Source of the DNA: an uncultured Clostridium sp.
Lineage (GTDB): Bacteria; Bacillota; Clostridia; Lachnospirales; Lachnospiraceae
DNA: 64,000 nt
Reading direction: 5' to 3'
Assembly (NCBI GenBank): GCA_947178445.1
Contig: CAMWYJ010000003.1
Location: forward strand, 1-64,000
Below are positions 17,337 through 26,726 of this stretch, in pieces. The stretch's first letter is position 1, and every line of letters starts with the position of its first letter. The notes beneath the pieces are model-generated. The model searched no databases, was not told where the DNA came from, and was given only the letters and a program-made list of their open reading frames with translations. The position numbers were made by a program, and so were the translations under genes.

Positions 17337-18641
17337 TTAGCCGGGGAGCAGAATTGTTGTAAAAAAGATATGTCCGACTTCTTCACACAAATATGTACCA
17401 TTTAACTCTTTGACCGTTTTTCTGACACTTTTAATTCCTATTCCATGCTTTTTACTGTCTTTCTTTTCTGTCATAAGTTGTGGGTTTTGCTCCAATACAG
17501 ATTTCTCAATATAATTCTCCACCCGTATCATAAACATTCCCTTATGCTTAAATACTCCAATCTCTATTTTTCGATTTTGCTCTGCCTCTTTCATTTCTGC
17601 CTCAATCGCATTATCAATCAAATTGGATAAAATCATACCAATCTCTATCTGTCCCTGCTCCGGAACTTCACCCGTTATCTCTGCCTCATAGGAAATGCCA
17701 TTTTTCCTACAGATTTCAGCCTTATCATTTAGAACCGCATTCACCACACTGCTATTGGTAAAGTATATCTGTGCCTGACTAAACCTGCTTTCTGACACAC
17801 TCTCTAAATATTGTATCGCCTGCTCTGTTTCTCCGCTGTAAAGCATCCCCTGCACTACCGTCAAATACCGTTTTAAATCATGCTGCAAAATCTGATTATC
17901 ATTATACATTTCTTCTATCTTGCCCAGCATATTCATCTCTCCCTGTATCCTCATATTTAAAATTTTATTCTCTGTCCGGTAATAGTTCTGTCGATTCAAT
18001 TTATATATACATATGCTGATTGCTATGCTGACAGCCAGCAGCCCTATGGCGATACAAATGAGTTGTGCTTCCTCACCAACATCCAAATGTCCCGTCTTAG
18101 TAATATTGGTAAGCACCGACCCCGTAATTAAAATTCCAACATACATGAAAAGCGCCGACAACCATTCCTGATATTCAAACAGTTTCCGCCTCTTTATCAT
18201 AATTGCAAAAATAAGAATACCTACAATCATTACCTTATTAATCACAATTGTCATCACTCTTAATGGTGTTCCCTCTCGACACAATGTTTCTATATCTGTC
18301 TGAAGCAGCCACACAAAACCATAAATAACAAAAAAATTTGTAAATAGTAAAATCATGTTATAAAATGCCGCAAAAAAAAGCTTACTGCCAAATCTCCTAT
18401 TTAAAAATAATATGGAAAAACACAAATCCAGAGACATAATTACGACTATCTGAACCACGGCATCTTCAAATAAAAATGGCAGAAATCCAAGCATTCCTGC
18501 AAAAACAGCGCATAGAAGATAAAAGAGCCCACTTCTTTTAAAGTTCTCCTTTCTTCCAAGCACAATCGTAAGAAAAATAACTGCTCCTACACCATCAAAC
18601 AGATTTGCCATCTGTTCAGCAAATTTATATATGAAATCCAT
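17337..18641 (-). CDS. agrC: AgrC-like sensor histidine kinase (GHKL type)
   Basis: A 434-aa kinase with six to seven N-terminal membrane helices (to about residue 215) for peptide sensing. A linker, the phospho-acceptor histidine in ILQHDLKRYL (about residue 253), and a GHKL ATPase domain with LSNLIDNAIEAEM and HGIGIKSVRK complete it. This is the AgrC/ComD class (HPK10). It begins 17 bases inside the end of agrA and precedes agrB, so sensor, regulator and signal genes form one transcription unit. Confidence 0.92.
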   Translation of the reverse strand: MDFIYKFAEQMANLFDGVGAVIFLTIVLGRKENFKRSGLFYLLCAVFAGMLGFLPFLFEDAVVQIVVIMSLDLCFSILFLNRRFGSKLFFAAFYNMILLFTNFFVIYGFVWLLQTDIETLCREGTPLRVMTIVINKVMIVGILIFAIMIKRRKLFEYQEWLSALFMYVGILITGSVLTNITKTGHLDVGEEAQLICIAIGLLAVSIAISICIYKLNRQNYYRTENKILNMRIQGEMNMLGKIEEMYNDNQILQHDLKRYLTVVQGMLYSGETEQAIQYLESVSESRFSQAQIYFTNSSVVNAVLNDKAEICRKNGISYEAEITGEVPEQGQIEIGMILSNLIDNAIEAEMKEAEQNRKIEIGVFKHKGMFMIRVENYIEKSVLEQNPQLMTEKKDSKKHGIGIKSVRKTVKELNGTYLCEEVGHIFFTTILLPG

Positions 18642-19335
18642 TGATAAATTTCTCCACTCCTTTCATATACTGAACTCTGACTTCCTCTATCCTGTTCCTG
18701 CTCACAGGAATTCTTTCTTTGTTATCTAGCACCACCGTATCCGTTAGAAATGACTCAATATAACGGATATTCACCAGATATCCTTTGTGTACCCGGACAA
18801 ATCCATAATCTCCCAAGCCTTTCTCACAGTCAGATATTCTTCCCCTAAATTGTTGGATTTTCTCTTGCATATGAATATCTATGTAATGCTTGTTACTCTC
18901 GATATAAAGAATATCCTTTATCGCAATCTTTCCCCTGCCAAAAGAAACAACATACATTTCACTGGCAATTTTTTTCATTGCTGCCTCAATTGCTTCTGTT
19001 AGCTCGTCCCTGACATGATTTTTACGGATAAAACGAAGCGGGCGATACTTCAAAGCCTGAAAAACCATATCTTCTCTGTTTGTCAGAAAAATAATATTTA
19101 GTAATGGGCATTTTTCCATCAGACAGTTTGCGGTTTCCATCCCCGACATCCCAGGCATATCAATATCTAAAAGTACCACCTCTATCTGCTGTTTTGTAAT
19201 ATCTGCCAACAGCTCCTCACCGGTCTGGTACTCATAAATATCCATTTTCACCTGCAATTTTTCCACAGCTTTTTCCAATTCTCTTTTCAATGATTCTATT
19301 GCTGACTTTTCATCATCACATATTGCTATTATCAA
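18625..19335 (-). CDS. agrA: AgrA-like LytTR response regulator
   Basis: A receiver domain (residues 1-120; acidic CDDE, phospho-acceptor Asp57 in LLDIDMPGMSG) is followed by a LytTR DNA-binding domain (about 130-236; GFVRVHKGYLVNIRYIE). The 236 aa are normal for AgrA/ComE. The start codon is TTG at 19335 with AGGAG 9 bases upstream; no ATG fits the conserved N-terminus. As first gene of the A-C-B-D set it differs from the staphylococcal B-D-C-A order. It presumably drives the locus and perhaps the adjoining secreted protein and transporter genes. Confidence 0.93.
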   Translation of the reverse strand: MIIAICDDEKSAIESLKRELEKAVEKLQVKMDIYEYQTGEELLADITKQQIEVVLLDIDMPGMSGMETANCLMEKCPLLNIIFLTNREDMVFQALKYRPLRFIRKNHVRDELTEAIEAAMKKIASEMYVVSFGRGKIAIKDILYIESNKHYIDIHMQEKIQQFRGRISDCEKGLGDYGFVRVHKGYLVNIRYIESFLTDTVVLDNKERIPVSRNRIEEVRVQYMKGVEKFINGFHI

Positions 19336-19713
19336 AACAAGAAACTCCTATCTGGCAATTTATCTAAATTTAAACTCTGATTGTTCTAATTTTTGTCTAA
19401 TCGACTTCATTCCACACATAAATTTTTCCTAAACCACTTTTACTGCTCTATTCTTCCCGAACCACATTTCAATTTTCTCTTAAAATGTCAAATCCTTCAA
19501 ATTACTCTAACAATACACACAACATTTAATAATTTACATCTGGGCTACTCATCAAAAATACTCCTATATATCTTAATATCGTTAATCTATTTTGTAAAAT
19601 ATTATACTATAAACATCATATATGTTCCATACTTTTCTAGATTTTATCATCTTATACATTTGCCCATATTCCCATTTTTCCTTTGTGATTTATTATCCAT
19701 CCGCCACATATTA
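19336..19713. other. AT-rich region upstream of agrA
   Basis: About 380 bases with no credible gene; the plus-strand open frames are low-complexity. The agrA promoter and any LytTR direct repeats should lie here, but I could not pick out a convincing pair. Confidence 0.35.
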
Positions 19714-19968
19714 CTACCTTGTTCGCTCCACCTTCATCGTTAAATCCTTCAACTCTCTTCGCATAACTTCGACTGATTGCCTGTCAGGTAATGAACCGTA
19801 TTTTTACCAGATGGGATTGTTCCCATACTGTCTGTAATTGATATTTAGTTGCAACAGCTATTTTACGATTGCCGCACAACTATACTATCTCACTTGCGCT
19901 GATTTGAACATTTCATCACATGGTATTTTTGAAATCTCATTGTTGAATTCAATTATTTCTACAACCAT
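19714..19968 (-). pseudogene. Decayed 85-codon frame with three internal stops
   Basis: One reading frame gives MVVEIIEFNNEISKIPCDEM and FKSAQVR, then TAG, YSCAAIVK, TAG, LLQLNINYRQYGNNPIW, TAA, and KYGSLPDRQSVEVMRRELKD with LTMKVERTR before TAG at 19714. The composition is protein-like throughout, which chance frames are not. I do not recognise the family. It sits between lysS and the agr locus and fits the remnant theme of the block's edges. Confidence 0.35.
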
Positions 19969-19975
19969 GACCAGA

Positions 19976-20017
19976 CAAAAAAGAACACCTTTCAAAATTT
20001 CTCTTGAAAAGTGTTCT
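19976..20017 (-). terminator. Strong terminator downstream of lysS
   Basis: A 14-bp stem (AGAACACTTTTCAA with TTGAAAGGTGTTCT, one G-U pair, 8-base loop) is followed on the minus strand by TTTTTTG. It lies 140 bases beyond the lysS stop, unusually far, with repeat-containing DNA in between. Confidence 0.85.
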
Positions 20018-20049
20018 AAGTATGCAAATTTCTTAAATTAGGGATAAAT

Positions 20050-20115
20050 GACAACATCTTATTATTACTCATTATCCTGTATTATTCGTGTCAAAAATGT
20101 TGTCCTCTTGTTGTC
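20050..20115. repeat. TGTTGTC repeat cluster next to the lysS 3' end
   Basis: TGTTGTC occurs at 20098-20104 and 20109-20115 (11-bp period) and inverted as GACAACA at 20050-20056; the ATGTTGTC/GACAACAT pair is an 8-bp inverted repeat. Helically phased short repeats beside a conserved gene end can be arm sites of a tyrosine recombinase, but no recombinase gene is in the window. Confidence 0.4.
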
Positions 20116-20156
20116 TTTTTTGGAGAGAAGCCCCCGCAAACCTTGATTTTCCTAGC

Positions 20157-21665
20157 TTATTTCTCCAAGCTCTTCATCGTCGGGAACAGCAAAACATCCC
20201 GAATCGCAGCCGAATCTGTAAGCAGCATACACATCCTGTCAATACCAAATCCGATTCCTCCGGTAGGCGGCATACCAATTTCCAAGGCATTTAAGAAATC
20301 CTCATCCGTATGGTTTGCCTCCTCATCACCCTGAGCAAGCAGTTCTTCCTGTGCCTTAAAACGCTCTCTCTGGTCGATTGGATCATTTAACTCTGAATAA
20401 GCATTTGCCATCTCCCAGCCATTCATAAAGAACTCAAAACGCTCTACATATTCCGGATTATCCGGTTTTTTCTTGGTAAGCGGTGAAATCTCAATTGGAT
20501 GATCCATAACAAAAGTCGGTTGAACCAAATGCTCCTCCACAAACTCCTCAAAGAACAGGTTCAAAATATCACCCTTCTTATGTCTCTCCTCATATTCCAC
20601 ATGCTTCTCATCTGCAAGCGTTCTTGCCTCCTCCAAGGTATGAATCTCGTTAAAATCCACACCTGCGTACTTCTTTACGGCATCTACCATAGTAATGCGT
20701 TCAAAAGGCTTGCCGAGATCCATCTCAATTCCATTATAGGTAATCTTCGTTGTTCCAAGGACCTCCTCTGCCACATAACGGTAAAGATTCTCCGTCAAAT
20801 CCATCATGCCATTATAGTCCGTATATGCCTGATATAACTCCATCAGTGTAAACTCCGGATTGTGTCTGGTATCCAAGCCCTCATTTCGGAATACCCGTCC
20901 GATTTCATATACACGTTCCATGCCACCGACAATTAACCTCTTTAAATAAAGCTCCAAAGAAATACGAAGCTTCAAATCCTCATCTAATGCATTGAAATGC
21001 GTTTCAAAAGGTCTTGCAGCGGCACCTCCTGCATTGGATACAAGCATCGGTGTCTCCACCTCCATAAAGCCTTGTCCATCCAAATATTTACGGATAGCGC
21101 TGATAATTTTGGAACGCTTCACAAAGGTATCCTTTACTTCCGGATTCATAATCAAATCCACATATCTTTGACGATACCGGGTATCCACATTGGTAAGGCC
21201 GTGGAATTTCTCCGGCAATACCTGTAAACTCTTTGTCAACAAAATAACCTTTTCGGCATGAATGGACTTCTCCCCCTTCTGGGTTAAGAACACCTTACCT
21301 TCCACACCAACAATATCACCGATATCCATCCGCTTAAACAGCTTATATGCATCCTCACCCAACGAGTCCCTTGATACATAAATCTGGATATTACCGCTTA
21401 AATCCTGCACATTTCCAAAGGAAGCCTTTCCCATTACACGTTTTTGCATCATACGTCCTGCAATACTTACATCCTTGCCCTCGTACTCCGCAAACTGCTC
21501 CTTAATCTCTCCTGCATGAGCCGTCACATCATACTTTGTAATCTGAAAAGGATCCTGTCCGCTATCCTGTAATTCCTTAAGCTTTTCTCTACGAACCTTT
21601 AATAGCTGATTGATATCCTGTGTACCTTTTTGCTGGTTCTGATTATTCTGATTATTCTCTGCCAT
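20157..21665 (-). CDS. lysS: Lysyl-tRNA synthetase, class II
   Basis: Charges tRNA-Lys. The anticodon-binding OB-fold occupies residues about 60-180 ([18 protein letters not shown]). The class II core shows motif 2 [15 protein letters not shown] and motif 3 [11 protein letters not shown] near the C-terminus. The 502 aa are full length. The N-terminal NNQNQQKG stretch is low complexity. It follows greA by about 240 bases, a common greA-lysS order in Firmicutes, on the same strand. Downstream lies the accessory block. Confidence 0.97.
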   Translation of the reverse strand: MAENNQNNQNQQKGTQDINQLLKVRREKLKELQDSGQDPFQITKYDVTAHAGEIKEQFAEYEGKDVSIAGRMMQKRVMGKASFGNVQDLSGNIQIYVSRDSLGEDAYKLFKRMDIGDIVGVEGKVFLTQKGEKSIHAEKVILLTKSLQVLPEKFHGLTNVDTRYRQRYVDLIMNPEVKDTFVKRSKIISAIRKYLDGQGFMEVETPMLVSNAGGAAARPFETHFNALDEDLKLRISLELYLKRLIVGGMERVYEIGRVFRNEGLDTRHNPEFTLMELYQAYTDYNGMMDLTENLYRYVAEEVLGTTKITYNGIEMDLGKPFERITMVDAVKKYAGVDFNEIHTLEEARTLADEKHVEYEERHKKGDILNLFFEEFVEEHLVQPTFVMDHPIEISPLTKKKPDNPEYVERFEFFMNGWEMANAYSELNDPIDQRERFKAQEELLAQGDEEANHTDEDFLNALEIGMPPTGGIGFGIDRMCMLLTDSAAIRDVLLFPTMKSLEK

Positions 21666-21860
21666 TTTCGTTACTCACTTTCTCTTAATATTTTCTATAT
21701 ACAAACCAAAGTGTGCCCCACACACTTATAGTCAAACGTCCATTTCGCAAATCCCGCTTTTACTACACCGGGAATGCTTACGAAGCAATATCCTCCATAC
21801 ATATGAGTATATATCATCATCTAAAGAGTCTTCTATTCTATCGAGCACCCCTAAATAGAG

Positions 21861-21887
21861 TAAAAAGGGAATGTCTTCGACATTCCC
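21861..21887 (-). terminator. Terminator after greA
   Basis: A perfect 9-bp stem GGGAATGTC/GACATTCCC with a 3-base loop is followed by TTTTTAC on the minus strand, 16 bases past the greA stop. It separates greA from lysS. Confidence 0.85.
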
Positions 21888-21902
21888 TCCTACGCTTTTG
21901 GA

Positions 21903-22387
21903 TTATTCTTCGTCTAAGCTAATCTCTAAAATCTCAAACTGGAATGTTCCGTTTGGTGCCTCAACCGTTACAGTCTCTCCTACTTTGGCACCCATAAGAG
22001 CTGCCCCAACCGGCGACTCGTTGGAAATCTTATTATTTAAGATATCCGTTTCAGTAGAACCTACTAATTTGAAAATCTGAACATTGCCATTTGCTGTATC
22101 TTTAATCGTAACAACACAACCAACGTTAACCTTTTCCTTATCAACCTCATCTGTATATACAACCTCTACGTTTTTAAGAATCGCCTCTAACTCTTCAATT
22201 CTAGCCTCAATATCTTTTTGCTCATCCTTTGCAGCATCATACTCAGCATTCTCTGATAAGTCACCCTGCTCTCTCGCTTCCTTAATTTCTGGGCAACTTC
22301 CTTACGTTTGACTACCCGTAATTCCTGTAACTCATCTTCTAACTTTTTAAGACCTTTGTCGGTCAAAAGGTTCTTCTTCTCTGCCAT
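21903..22387 (-). pseudogene. greA: Transcription elongation factor GreA, interrupted by a -1 frameshift
   Basis: GreA rescues backtracked RNA polymerase. The start (LLTDKGLKKLEDELQELR) is intact, but at 22286-22288 a run of three T on the plus strand (AAA in the gene) sits where four are needed. With one base added the frame continues as expected (QGDLSENAEYDAAKDEQ, then NESPVGAALMGAKVGE) to the stop at 21903-21905, about 161 aa. Without it translation ends after 66 residues. The remainder shows no decay, so this is either a very recent mutation or a sequencing error in a homopolymer. It has a perfect promoter and terminator. Confidence 0.88.
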
Positions 22388-22446
22388 TCGATTCGCCTCT
22401 CTATTCTATAAATTATGCAAATACTTCCATTCGCACTCGTTTTAAT

Positions 22447-22475
22447 ATTATACATGACACTCCAAAGCATGTCAA
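22447..22475 (-). promoter_or_regulatory. Consensus sigma-A promoter for greA
   Basis: TTGACA (22470-22475) and TATAAT (22447-22452) on the minus strand are separated by exactly 17 bases, both perfect. The greA start is about 60 bases downstream. Confidence 0.85.
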
Positions 22476-22490
22476 CGTTTATAGAAAATA

Positions 22491-22518
22491 AGAGGAAATC
22501 GCATATACGACCTCCTCT
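22491..22518 (-). terminator. Terminator after the foldase lipoprotein gene
   Basis: An 11-bp stem (AGAGGAGGTCG with CGATTTCCTCT, two G-U pairs) is followed by TTATTTTC on the minus strand. It lies just upstream of the greA promoter and insulates it. Confidence 0.55.
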
Positions 22519-22629
22519 CATTGACATAATCCAACAGGTGATTGCCTAATACCCAAAGTCATCAACCTCGCAACAGTCGCCAGATATTCCTGCAAGCATG
22601 CCCCTTAGCTCGTTGCCTAAGGGAATCCA

Positions 22630-23751
22630 TTATTCCTCTGACGCGGCCTCCTCTGATGTAGCATTATCCTCTGTCGTCTCTTCTGTACTATCTACTAAAA
22701 CAGCTTCCTTTTTCAATAACTCCATTACCTTGTCAGAAATTATACGGTATTCAAAATAATCATCACCAAAGTACTCATACACTTCTTCCTCGTTTTCAAC
22801 ACCGTAATTTTCCATGTATTCTTGCACCAGCGCATCTGTCTCATCACTGGTTACTTTAATCCCCTCTTCTCTAGCAATACAATAGAGTACCATCTTCTGG
22901 TCAAGATATGACTTACAATATTCCGTAATACCTTCCTTAAGCTCATCCTCAGTGGTGTATCCATTTGCCTCTAAAATTGCTTCATAGGTATAGCCATATG
23001 CCTCATAACTCTCTGCAGTCTGCTTGAACTGCGAAAACTGTGCATCTACCAGCTTCTTTACCTCACTTTCATCATATCCTGTAATCTTACAGTTCTCTAA
23101 TACCTTGTTAAAGATGTCGGTTTCTACCTGGGAATCTGCACTCGATTCTGCCTGCTTCTCCAAATTTTCCCTGATAGAGTTCCTATACGCCTCTATCGTA
23201 TCATATTCCGTATTATCCTTTACAAGTGCATCCGTAAGCTCCGGCGTTGTTTTTACAGAAATGGAATTAATGGTTACTGCAAAGTTGACATCCTCACCCG
23301 CTTTATCCGGATCATTTTCATATGGATCCGGGAACTGCAAATCCAGTGAAACCTTCTCACCTATATTATGTCCGATCAGCCCATCTTCAAAACCAGCGAT
23401 AAAATTTCCGGATCCAATGGTCAAATCGTAGCCCTCGCCTGTTCCACCATCAAAAGCTTCTCCATCCATCGTTCCTACAAAGTCGATATTTACAATATCC
23501 CCATCTTCGACAGCGCGATCTTTCACCTCTTCTGTCTCTGCCAAACCATCCACAAAGTTATCAAGCTGGGACTGTACTTGCTCATCACTTATTTCTGTAA
23601 CCGTTTTCGTGTATTCAATCCCCTTGTATTTTCCTAACTCCACATATTTGCTATATGCTTTTGCCTTATTTGCTGCTGCACCACATCCTGAAAGTCCTAA
23701 CAGCATCGCACCTGCCAAAACGACTGCTCCTATTTTTTGTTTCTTCATCAT
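22630..23751 (-). CDS. Exported trigger-factor-like FKBP foldase lipoprotein
   Basis: A 373-aa lipoprotein: the signal peptide ends in the lipobox LSGC. An FKBP-type peptidyl-prolyl isomerase domain follows (VEDGDIVNIDFVGTMDGEAF, GFEDGLIGHNIGEK), then a helical trigger-factor C-terminal chaperone region and an acidic Ser/Thr/Glu tail. The ribosome-binding domain of cytosolic trigger factor is missing and replaced by the lipoprotein signal. It probably helps fold secreted proteins at the outer face of the membrane. It is divergent from nrdD across a 270-base region. Confidence 0.9.
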   Translation of the reverse strand: MMKKQKIGAVVLAGAMLLGLSGCGAAANKAKAYSKYVELGKYKGIEYTKTVTEISDEQVQSQLDNFVDGLAETEEVKDRAVEDGDIVNIDFVGTMDGEAFDGGTGEGYDLTIGSGNFIAGFEDGLIGHNIGEKVSLDLQFPDPYENDPDKAGEDVNFAVTINSISVKTTPELTDALVKDNTEYDTIEAYRNSIRENLEKQAESSADSQVETDIFNKVLENCKITGYDESEVKKLVDAQFSQFKQTAESYEAYGYTYEAILEANGYTTEDELKEGITEYCKSYLDQKMVLYCIAREEGIKVTSDETDALVQEYMENYGVENEEEVYEYFGDDYFEYRIISDKVMELLKKEAVLVDSTEETTEDNATSEEAASEE

Positions 23752-23918
23752 TTTTTTCCCTTCTACATAATGTATTCAATTTCGGTCTTACGACACATAT
23801 ACATTAATTTATATCACAATCCCATTTAAAAATAAAGAGAATTTTAAAAGTTCACAAAATTACCTTTTTTTATCCTTTTCATAACAAACCCTTTAAATTC
23901 GGGCATTTCACGCTCTTT

Positions 23919-23966
23919 CTACATTATATTGTGTTTTTTATCATTTACAATCCCAATATAGAGTGT
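23919..23966 (+). promoter_or_regulatory. Tandem NrdR-box-like operators upstream of nrdD
   Basis: Two 16-base sites, 23919-23934 (CTACATTATATTGTGT) and 23951-23966 (TCCCAATATAGAGTGT), resemble the NrdR consensus acaCwAtATaTwGtgt, with about 13 of 16 positions fitting. They start 32 bases apart, three helical turns, as is typical for tandem NrdR boxes. The second overlaps the spacer of the nrdD promoter, a position suited to repression. Confidence 0.7.
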
Positions 23967-23972
23967 TATAAT
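23944..23972 (+). promoter_or_regulatory. Sigma-A promoter for nrdDG
   Basis: TTTACA (23944-23949) and TATAAT (23967-23972) have a 17-base spacer. The nrdD start codon is about 48 bases downstream, preceded by AAGGAG. Confidence 0.8.
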
Positions 23973-24020
23973 AGCATTGTTTTCGGGTAAAATATACCAA
24001 TATATATAAGGAGTAAAAAT

Positions 24021-26147
24021 ATGAAAGTAATTAAACGCGACGGCACAACGGTTTCCTATGACCGTAATAAGATTAAACTTGCCATTCAGAAGGCAAATGC
24101 AGAGGTGGAACCAGGAGAGAAGGTTACCGATGAAACCATCGAGTATATCATTTCATGCATTGAGTCAAAAAACCGTTCCAGAATGTTGGTAGAGGACATC
24201 CAGGACATTATTGAGCAGCGTTTAATGGACGAAAAGAAATTCGTTTTGGCTAAAACATACATTATATATCGTTATTCCAGAGAGCTGGTTCGGAGGGCAA
24301 ATACGACTGATGACTCCATCTTAAGTCTGATCCAGAACCGAAATAAAGATGTTATGGAAGAAAACTCCAATAAAAATGCAACTGTCGCCTCTACCCAGCG
24401 TGATTTGATTGCTGGTGAGGTATCAAAAGATTTAACAAAGCGTATCCTCTTACCGGAAAAAATTTCCAAAGCTCATGAAGAAGGAGTTCTTCATTTCCAT
24501 GATGCAGACTATTTTCTTCAGCCAATCTTTAACTGCTGTCTCATCAATATAGGAGACATGTTAGATAACGGAACGGTGATGAACGGCAAACTGATTGAAA
24601 GTCCAAAAAGCTTTCAGGTAGCATGTACCGTTATGACACAGGTAATTGCTGCCGTTGCCAGTAGCCAATATGGCGGACAGTCAGTGGATATCCGGCATTT
24701 AGGTAAATATTTGAGAAAATCCTACAACAAATTCAAGACGAGAATGACTGCTGAATTCGGACATAAGGTTCCTGAAGAAATTATTGAAAAAATGGTAATG
24801 GAACGGTTACAGGATGAACTCCGTTCCGGTGTCCAGACAATCCAGTACCAGATTAACACCTTGATGACAACCAATGGGCAGTCACCATTTGTTACCCTGT
24901 TCCTCAATCTGGACAAGAATGATGAATATATCAAAGAAAATGCAATGATCGTGGAGGAAATTCTCCGTCAGCGTTTAGAGGGAATCAAGAATGAAAAAGG
25001 CGTGTACATCACTCCAGCTTTCCCTAAATTAATCTATGTATTGGATGAACATAACTGCTTAAAGGGTGGTGAATATGACTATATCACCGAGCTTGCAGTA
25101 AAATGCTCCGCAAAGCGTTTATATCCGGATTATATTTCCGCAAAAAAAATGCGGGAAAACTATGAGGGAAATGTATTCTCCTGTATGGGCTGCCGGAGCT
25201 TCTTAACCCCATGGAAGGATGAAAACGGTACTTACAAATTCGAGGGGCGTTTTAACCAGGGTGTTGTAAGCCTTAACCTTCCTCAAATTGGCATTCTTGC
25301 CGAAGGGAACGAGGAGGTGTTCTGGGATTTATTGGAAGAACGTTTACAGCTTTGCTACGAAGCCTTAATGTGCAGGCATAATGCCTTAATGGGTGTCACC
25401 TCTGATGTAAGCCCTGTACACTGGCAATATGGTGCCATTGCACGATTAGAAAAGGGCGAGCCAATTGACAAATTACTGCTAGATGGATATTCCACCATTT
25501 CTTTGGGGTATATCGGTTTATATGAGGTTACCAAGCTAATGAAAGGCTGTAGCCATACAGAAAGCACTGGACAGGATTTTGCCCTCCGGGTCATGAACCG
25601 CTTGCGTGCTGCGACAGATAAATGGAAAGCGCAAACCGGTATTGGTTTCGGTCTTTACGGAAGTCCTGCCGAATCCCTCTGCTACCGCTTCGCACGAATT
25701 GATTTAGAGCGTTTTGGCAGTATTCCGGATGTTACGGATAAGGGCTATTATACCAACTCTTATCACGTAGATGTAAGAGAAAATATTGATGCATTTAGCA
25801 AATTCCGCTTTGAGAGCCAATTCCAGAAAATTTCCTCCGGTGGCGCCATTTCCTATGTGGAGATTCCTAATATGCGAAACAACTTAGATGCTTTAGCTGA
25901 GGTTGTCCGCTTTATTTACGACAACATCCAATATGCAGAATTCAATACCAAATCGGACTACTGCCATATCTGCGGATTTGACGGTGAGATTCTGATCAAT
26001 GCTGATAATGAATGGGAATGTCCACAATGTGGCAACAAGGATCATGGAAAAATGAATGTTACAAGACGAACCTGTGGTTATCTCGGTGAAAATTTCTGGA
26101 ACGTAGGAAAGACAAAAGAAATCAAATCAAGAGTCCTTCATCTGTAG
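24021..26147 (+). CDS. nrdD: Anaerobic ribonucleoside-triphosphate reductase (class III)
   Basis: Reduces NTPs to dNTPs without oxygen using a glycyl radical. Residues 1-90 form the ATP-cone allosteric domain (VIKRDGTTVSYDRNKI). The catalytic barrel follows. The zinc site is CHICG and CPQCG near residues 650-675, and the glycyl radical loop RRTCGYLGENFWNVGK is close to the C-terminus. The 708 aa are full length. The activase gene nrdG follows by 21 bases, with a CarD-like gene after it. Expression is probably under NrdR control through the upstream boxes. Confidence 0.97.
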   Translation: MKVIKRDGTTVSYDRNKIKLAIQKANAEVEPGEKVTDETIEYIISCIESKNRSRMLVEDIQDIIEQRLMDEKKFVLAKTYIIYRYSRELVRRANTTDDSILSLIQNRNKDVMEENSNKNATVASTQRDLIAGEVSKDLTKRILLPEKISKAHEEGVLHFHDADYFLQPIFNCCLINIGDMLDNGTVMNGKLIESPKSFQVACTVMTQVIAAVASSQYGGQSVDIRHLGKYLRKSYNKFKTRMTAEFGHKVPEEIIEKMVMERLQDELRSGVQTIQYQINTLMTTNGQSPFVTLFLNLDKNDEYIKENAMIVEEILRQRLEGIKNEKGVYITPAFPKLIYVLDEHNCLKGGEYDYITELAVKCSAKRLYPDYISAKKMRENYEGNVFSCMGCRSFLTPWKDENGTYKFEGRFNQGVVSLNLPQIGILAEGNEEVFWDLLEERLQLCYEALMCRHNALMGVTSDVSPVHWQYGAIARLEKGEPIDKLLLDGYSTISLGYIGLYEVTKLMKGCSHTESTGQDFALRVMNRLRAATDKWKAQTGIGFGLYGSPAESLCYRFARIDLERFGSIPDVTDKGYYTNSYHVDVRENIDAFSKFRFESQFQKISSGGAISYVEIPNMRNNLDALAEVVRFIYDNIQYAEFNTKSDYCHICGFDGEILINADNEWECPQCGNKDHGKMNVTRRTCGYLGENFWNVGKTKEIKSRVLHL

Positions 26148-26168
26148 GATACAAAATGAGGTACTATA

Positions 26169-26711
26169 ATGAACTATGCAAATATTAAAAAACATGATAT
26201 CGCCAACGGTCCTGGTGTCCGGGTCAGTCTCTTTGTAAGCGGCTGCACCCACCATTGTCCCAATTGTTTCAACCAGGAAACATGGGATTTTAACTATGGC
26301 AGACCTTTTGACAGTGATGTGATCAACGAAATAATAGAAGCTGTCCAACCATCCTATATTCGTGGGTTTTCCCTTCTCGGCGGAGAGCCTTTTGAATATA
26401 AGAACCAACAGGGTGTACTTCCCCTGTTGCAGGAGCTTAAACAGCGCTTTCCAAACAAGGATATCTGGTGCTATACCGGATATGATTTCGAAACGGACAT
26501 CCTTGAAGATATGGCAAAAAAATGGTCTGAAACCTATGATATGCTGTCCTGTATTGATGTATTAGTGGACGGCAGGTTTATCGAGGCAAAAAAAGATATT
26601 TCTCTACGCTTTAGAGGTTCCTCAAACCAACGGATTATCCTTGTTCAGGAATCACTAAAGGAAAACAAAGTTGTCCTCTGGGACGACACGAAGGATTTTT
26701 CCATATATTAG
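26169..26711 (+). CDS. nrdG: Anaerobic ribonucleotide reductase activating protein
   Basis: A radical SAM activase that puts the glycyl radical on NrdD. The cluster motif CTHHCPNC (CX3CX2C) lies at residues about 26-33, followed by SLLGGEPF, the SAM-binding GGE. The 180 aa are a usual size. ATG at 26169 follows GAGG. Second gene of the nrdDG operon. Confidence 0.95.
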   Translation: MNYANIKKHDIANGPGVRVSLFVSGCTHHCPNCFNQETWDFNYGRPFDSDVINEIIEAVQPSYIRGFSLLGGEPFEYKNQQGVLPLLQELKQRFPNKDIWCYTGYDFETDILEDMAKKWSETYDMLSCIDVLVDGRFIEAKKDISLRFRGSSNQRIILVQESLKENKVVLWDDTKDFSIY

Positions 26712-26726
26712 AAGAGAGGTTATACT

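Noticed and set aside
19393-20041. Plus-strand open frames between agrA and lysS
   Set aside because: Low-complexity, AT-driven translations without ribosome sites; coding character appears only on the minus strand.
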